Assembly (NCBI GenBank): GCA_034927345.1
Contig: JAYFQE010000018.1
Span: 83,019 to 147,018, forward strand
Length of the DNA stretch: 64,000 nucleotides
Reading direction: 5' to 3'
DNA from: JAYFQE01 sp034927345
GTDB lineage: Bacteria > Bacillota > Clostridia > Saccharofermentanales > UBA5734
The translations under genes and the position numbers were made by a program. Below the pieces are notes generated by a model that made no database searches, had not been told where the DNA came from, and saw only the letters and a list, made by a program, of their open reading frames with translations. Below are positions 61,701 through 64,000 of the stretch, one piece after another; the stretch's first letter is position 1, and every line of letters begins with the position of its first letter.

Positions 61701-62726
61701 ATGATGCAGAGATCGGTCAATCGCCTGATCAATCAGACCTATGAGCAACGCCGGTTGACAGCCGAGCTGGCCAGAGACAGCCGAATCGCCGGGCTGCATC
61801 AACATTGGCCGGAACTGGCTGCCATGGATCAGGAACTGGCTGCCGCGGGAGCCGATCTGCTGCTGGAAACCCTTGATCCGTCCCGGCCGCAGACGGCAGC
61901 CGGACGGCTGGAGTCTATAAAAGCCGAACGCCTTGCATTTCTGAAGTCGCATCAACTGGATCCCGAATATGACCGGATCCATTATCAATGCGATCTCTGC
62001 CAGGACAGCGGCTGGATCGGCAGCCAGCGGGAAGGACGGCACTGCGGCTGTTATCAAAAATTATTGATTCCTTTACTGACGGAACAGGCCAATATGAGAC
62101 ACCTGCAGAGTATGTCCTTTGCTTGTTTTGACGAGAGTCTGTTTTCCATGCGCGCCGATCCGGTCCGTTATCAGTCCGAACTATCGCCCCGGCAGCAAAT
62201 CAACGGCCTGCGTCAGGCTTGCGAGCGGTTTGTCCGCGATTTTGACCGGCCGGATACCCGGAATTTGTTGTTTGTCGGCGCTCCGGGTACCGGAAAGACG
62301 TTTTTGATGGCCTGTATAGCCCAAGCCCTTTTGGCGCAAGGCCATTCCGTCTTGTACTTAAACGCGCCGCAGCTGTTTGATCTGCTGCAGGAGCATCGCA
62401 ATTTGCTGGCCAATTTCAATCCCGACAGTATACGTCTGGAACGCAGTTCCGCCATGCAGGACAGCATTATGAATTGCGAATTGCTTTTGATAGACGATTT
62501 GGGCACGGAAGCCGGCGCGGCAACCCGCTATGCCGATCTGCTCGGCGTGATCGACGGCAGAACGCTGCCCGGGCTGAAGACGATCATTTCCAGTAACGCC
62601 GACCCGGCGACTTTGCGTGATCATTACGATGAACGGCTGCTCAGCCGGCTGGTCGGCGGTTTTGCCGTCTACCGCTTTTTTGGCGAAGATATCCGTCTGC
62701 AGCTCAACCGCCGCCGCCGGACTTGA
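61701..62726 (+). CDS. DnaI/DnaC-like helicase loader ATPase
   Basis: A 341-residue AAA+ protein. The N-terminal part (about 1-130) contains a zinc-type cysteine cluster (CDLCQDSGWIG then HCGCYQ). The AAA+ domain (about 165-341) has Walker A FVGAPGTGKTFLMACIAQA, Walker B LLLIDDLGTEA, sensor 1 IISSNAD and an arginine-rich end RLVGGFAVYRFFGEDIR. These features match DnaI/DnaC proteins that load the replicative helicase. Paired with DnaD, it completes a Firmicutes-type loader set. ATG 61704 is an alternative start one codon on. Confidence 0.88.
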   Translation: MMQRSVNRLINQTYEQRRLTAELARDSRIAGLHQHWPELAAMDQELAAAGADLLLETLDPSRPQTAAGRLESIKAERLAFLKSHQLDPEYDRIHYQCDLCQDSGWIGSQREGRHCGCYQKLLIPLLTEQANMRHLQSMSFACFDESLFSMRADPVRYQSELSPRQQINGLRQACERFVRDFDRPDTRNLLFVGAPGTGKTFLMACIAQALLAQGHSVLYLNAPQLFDLLQEHRNLLANFNPDSIRLERSSAMQDSIMNCELLLIDDLGTEAGAATRYADLLGVIDGRTLPGLKTIISSNADPATLRDHYDERLLSRLVGGFAVYRFFGEDIRLQLNRRRRT

Positions 62727-62728
62727 GG

Positions 62729-63829
62729 TCAGGCCGGTTCCGGTTTGGGATCCAGCGCGATTAATCCGCTGCCTGCCAGTTCGGCTGTCTCGGCCATATG
62801 CGCCAGGCCGGCCAGATTGGCCAAATCCGCCGCGTAATCAGCCGGCCTGCTGACGATCATCGTAAGATCGCCCCTGATTTGCCAGGAACCGAGAGACGCC
62901 GGTATTAATAGCGAATCGCCGGGGAAGAGCGGTTCGGTAATCGCAATGCTGCTGTCGTGGGTAAAAGACAGACTCCCTTGCCCCTGCAAAACGGTCAGCG
63001 TGCTGAAGCGGCGTCCGTCAGACAGGAAATCTGCACTGTTTTTGATCTGTTGTTCTTCAACCATAAAATAGCGGTTCAGAACCAGGATGCGGCGGGTCAG
63101 GCCGCCTTGCCTGATGATTAGCCCGGATATCAGGGGCGTTTGCGGCGGGCGGCTGAAATCGATGACATCCAGCGCTTTATCAATATGCAGAGGCCGGGTT
63201 TTTCCCTCCGAATCACGGCGGTCATAATCATAAACGCGATAGGTGGTATCGGAGTTTTGCTGGATTTCGCAGATGACCAATCCGCCGCCGATTGCGTGAA
63301 CCAGGCCGGCCGGTATATTAACGGCATCGCCCGCCTGGACGGAGATCGTCTGAAGGCAATCCAGGCAATGCCCCCGGGCGATTGCCTCGGTAAAATCGGC
63401 GCGGCATATCCCGGGCTTTAGGCCGGCTACCAACCGGGCGCCAGGCTGCGCCGCGACAACATACCACATTTCGTTTTTACCGTATTCGCCGTTTTCGTGC
63501 CGGAGAGCATATAAATCGTCCGGATGGACTTGAACCGACAGCCGTTCCCGGGCGTCGATCAACTTGATTAAAAGAGGGAATTTAGCCAGATCGCGGTCGG
63601 CCGCCGCATTGCCCAACAGTGAGCGGCCGAATGTGCGGACAACATCCGGCAGACTGGCACCGGCCAGCGAACCGTTGGCAATAACCGATATGCCGTTGTG
63701 ATGTGCGGAAATTTCCCAGCTTTCAGCGACAATCCCGGTCGACGGCAGGATTTTGCCGAACGACGCCAGAGCGCGGCCGCCCCAAAGATAATCCTTATAA
63801 ACAGGTCTGAATCGTAAAGGGTACAGCAT
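62729..63829 (-). CDS. manA: Class I mannose-6-phosphate isomerase
   Basis: A 366-residue cupin-fold isomerase. The N-terminal FRPVYKDYLWGGRAL and GIVAESWEISAH segments, the zinc-binding SVQVHPDDLYAL, the KNEMWYVVA Glu and the NIPAGLVHAIGGGLVICEIQ region all match class I phosphomannose isomerases. It interconverts mannose-6-phosphate and fructose-6-phosphate. Start ATG 63829 is four bases after GGAGGTG; ATG 63844 overlaps this site and is rejected. It converges on the DnaI-like gene, with two bases between stops. Confidence 0.93.
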   Translation of the reverse strand: MLYPLRFRPVYKDYLWGGRALASFGKILPSTGIVAESWEISAHHNGISVIANGSLAGASLPDVVRTFGRSLLGNAAADRDLAKFPLLIKLIDARERLSVQVHPDDLYALRHENGEYGKNEMWYVVAAQPGARLVAGLKPGICRADFTEAIARGHCLDCLQTISVQAGDAVNIPAGLVHAIGGGLVICEIQQNSDTTYRVYDYDRRDSEGKTRPLHIDKALDVIDFSRPPQTPLISGLIIRQGGLTRRILVLNRYFMVEEQQIKNSADFLSDGRRFSTLTVLQGQGSLSFTHDSSIAITEPLFPGDSLLIPASLGSWQIRGDLTMIVSRPADYAADLANLAGLAHMAETAELAGSGLIALDPKPEPA

Positions 63830-63861
63830 GGAACACCTCCGCATTTTTCATAAGCGATTAT

Positions 63862-63889
63862 ATTATAACGCGTCATACCCGCTCTGCAA
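63862..63889 (-). promoter_or_regulatory. Promoter of manA
   Basis: On the minus strand TTGCAG (63889-63884) and TATAAT (63867-63862) are 16 bases apart; a second TATAAT repeats directly behind (63862-63857). Confidence 0.65.
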
Positions 63890-64000
63890 AGCCGGCGAAT
63901 TCCCGGAAGCCTTCAGATAAGCCTGATGGCGGCCAATGATCTGAAAGAATGGCAGCATTCGGCCGGGGTGGCATTGTATGATCGGGTTCAATTTGGCATA
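63890..64000. other. Window edge, content uncertain
   Basis: On the minus strand a frame is open from the window edge to a stop at 63863-63865 (45 codons). On the plus strand ATG 63978 has GGGGTGG upstream and stays open to the edge. Neither can be judged from so short a stretch. Confidence 0.3.

Noticed and set aside
63926..64000. Partial plus-strand gene starting at ATG 63926
   Set aside because: No ribosome binding site and only 25 codons before the window ends.

Overview
The window looks like a chromosomal segment (G+C a little above 50 percent by eye) from an anaerobic member of the Clostridia or a close relative. The clues are a DnaD/DnaI-type helicase-loader pair, a T-box leader, SpoIIE-type phosphatases, a spore-photoproduct-lyase-like radical SAM enzyme, a VanW protein, pyruvate:ferredoxin oxidoreductase and [FeFe]-hydrogenase-like proteins. 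The order or family cannot be fixed from sequence reading alone. No rRNA, tRNA, CRISPR array, prophage or intact insertion sequence was seen.

Layout. 1-1.8 kb: 3' end of a GH35 beta-galactosidase and a small membrane-anchored protein. 2.1-7.4 kb: a complete branched-chain amino acid ABC importer (livJHMGF) ending in a CBS-ACT protein. 7.8-11.4 kb: MFS transporter, ACT-ACT-metallo-beta-lactamase protein, TVP38/VTT membrane protein. 11.4-14 kb (minus): nucleosidase, SplB-like radical SAM enzyme and SDR in one tight operon. 14.2-19.1 kb: SGNH hydrolase, arylamine N-acetyltransferase, a large beta-helix lipoprotein, a MerR regulator and a small membrane protein. 19.5-22.5 kb: a T-box leader (apparent leucine specifier) in front of a fused TIM-barrel/acyl-CoA synthetase. 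22.5-30 kb: split ThrE exporter, SPFH/zinc-ribbon/TPM operon, CCA-adding enzyme, iron alcohol dehydrogenase. 30.2-37.4 kb: two consecutive sensory-hydrogenase modules. 37.6-53 kb: flavin reductase, MFS, TrmH methyltransferase, AmmeMemoRadiSam set, GGDEF protein, Hsp20, HAD phosphatase, two cell-wall proteins, a PHP-Nudix fusion and a glycosyltransferase pair. 53.2-60.4 kb: lower glycolysis and pyruvate oxidation (PGK-TIM fusion, GpmI, PFOR). 60.6-63.8 kb: DnaD, DnaI-like loader and mannose-6-phosphate isomerase.

The most unusual region is 30.2-37.4 kb. The first module (thioredoxin-like [2Fe-2S] protein, HydS-type [FeFe]-hydrogenase homologue with PAS domain, SpoIIE/PP2C phosphatase) resembles known sensory-hydrogenase operons. 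The second has its own sigma-A-like promoter and repeats the HydS and SpoIIE genes in diverged form: one H-cluster-loop cysteine is lost, and a phosphatase-motif Asp is Asn. It ends in a gene translationally coupled to the second SpoIIE by a GTGA overlap. That gene encodes a TnpB/Cas12-like protein with the RuvC fold landmarks and zinc ribbon but without two of the three catalytic acidic residues. I infer a domesticated, probably nuclease-dead TnpB-like protein wired to a redox or hydrogen sensing and phosphatase pathway; I know of no described system with this composition.

A second theme is leucine and branched-chain metabolism: liv importer, ACT-domain proteins, and a probable Leu-specific T-box controlling an acyl-CoA synthetase rather than an aminoacyl-tRNA synthetase. 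All functional calls come from motif recognition by eye; no database search was run.
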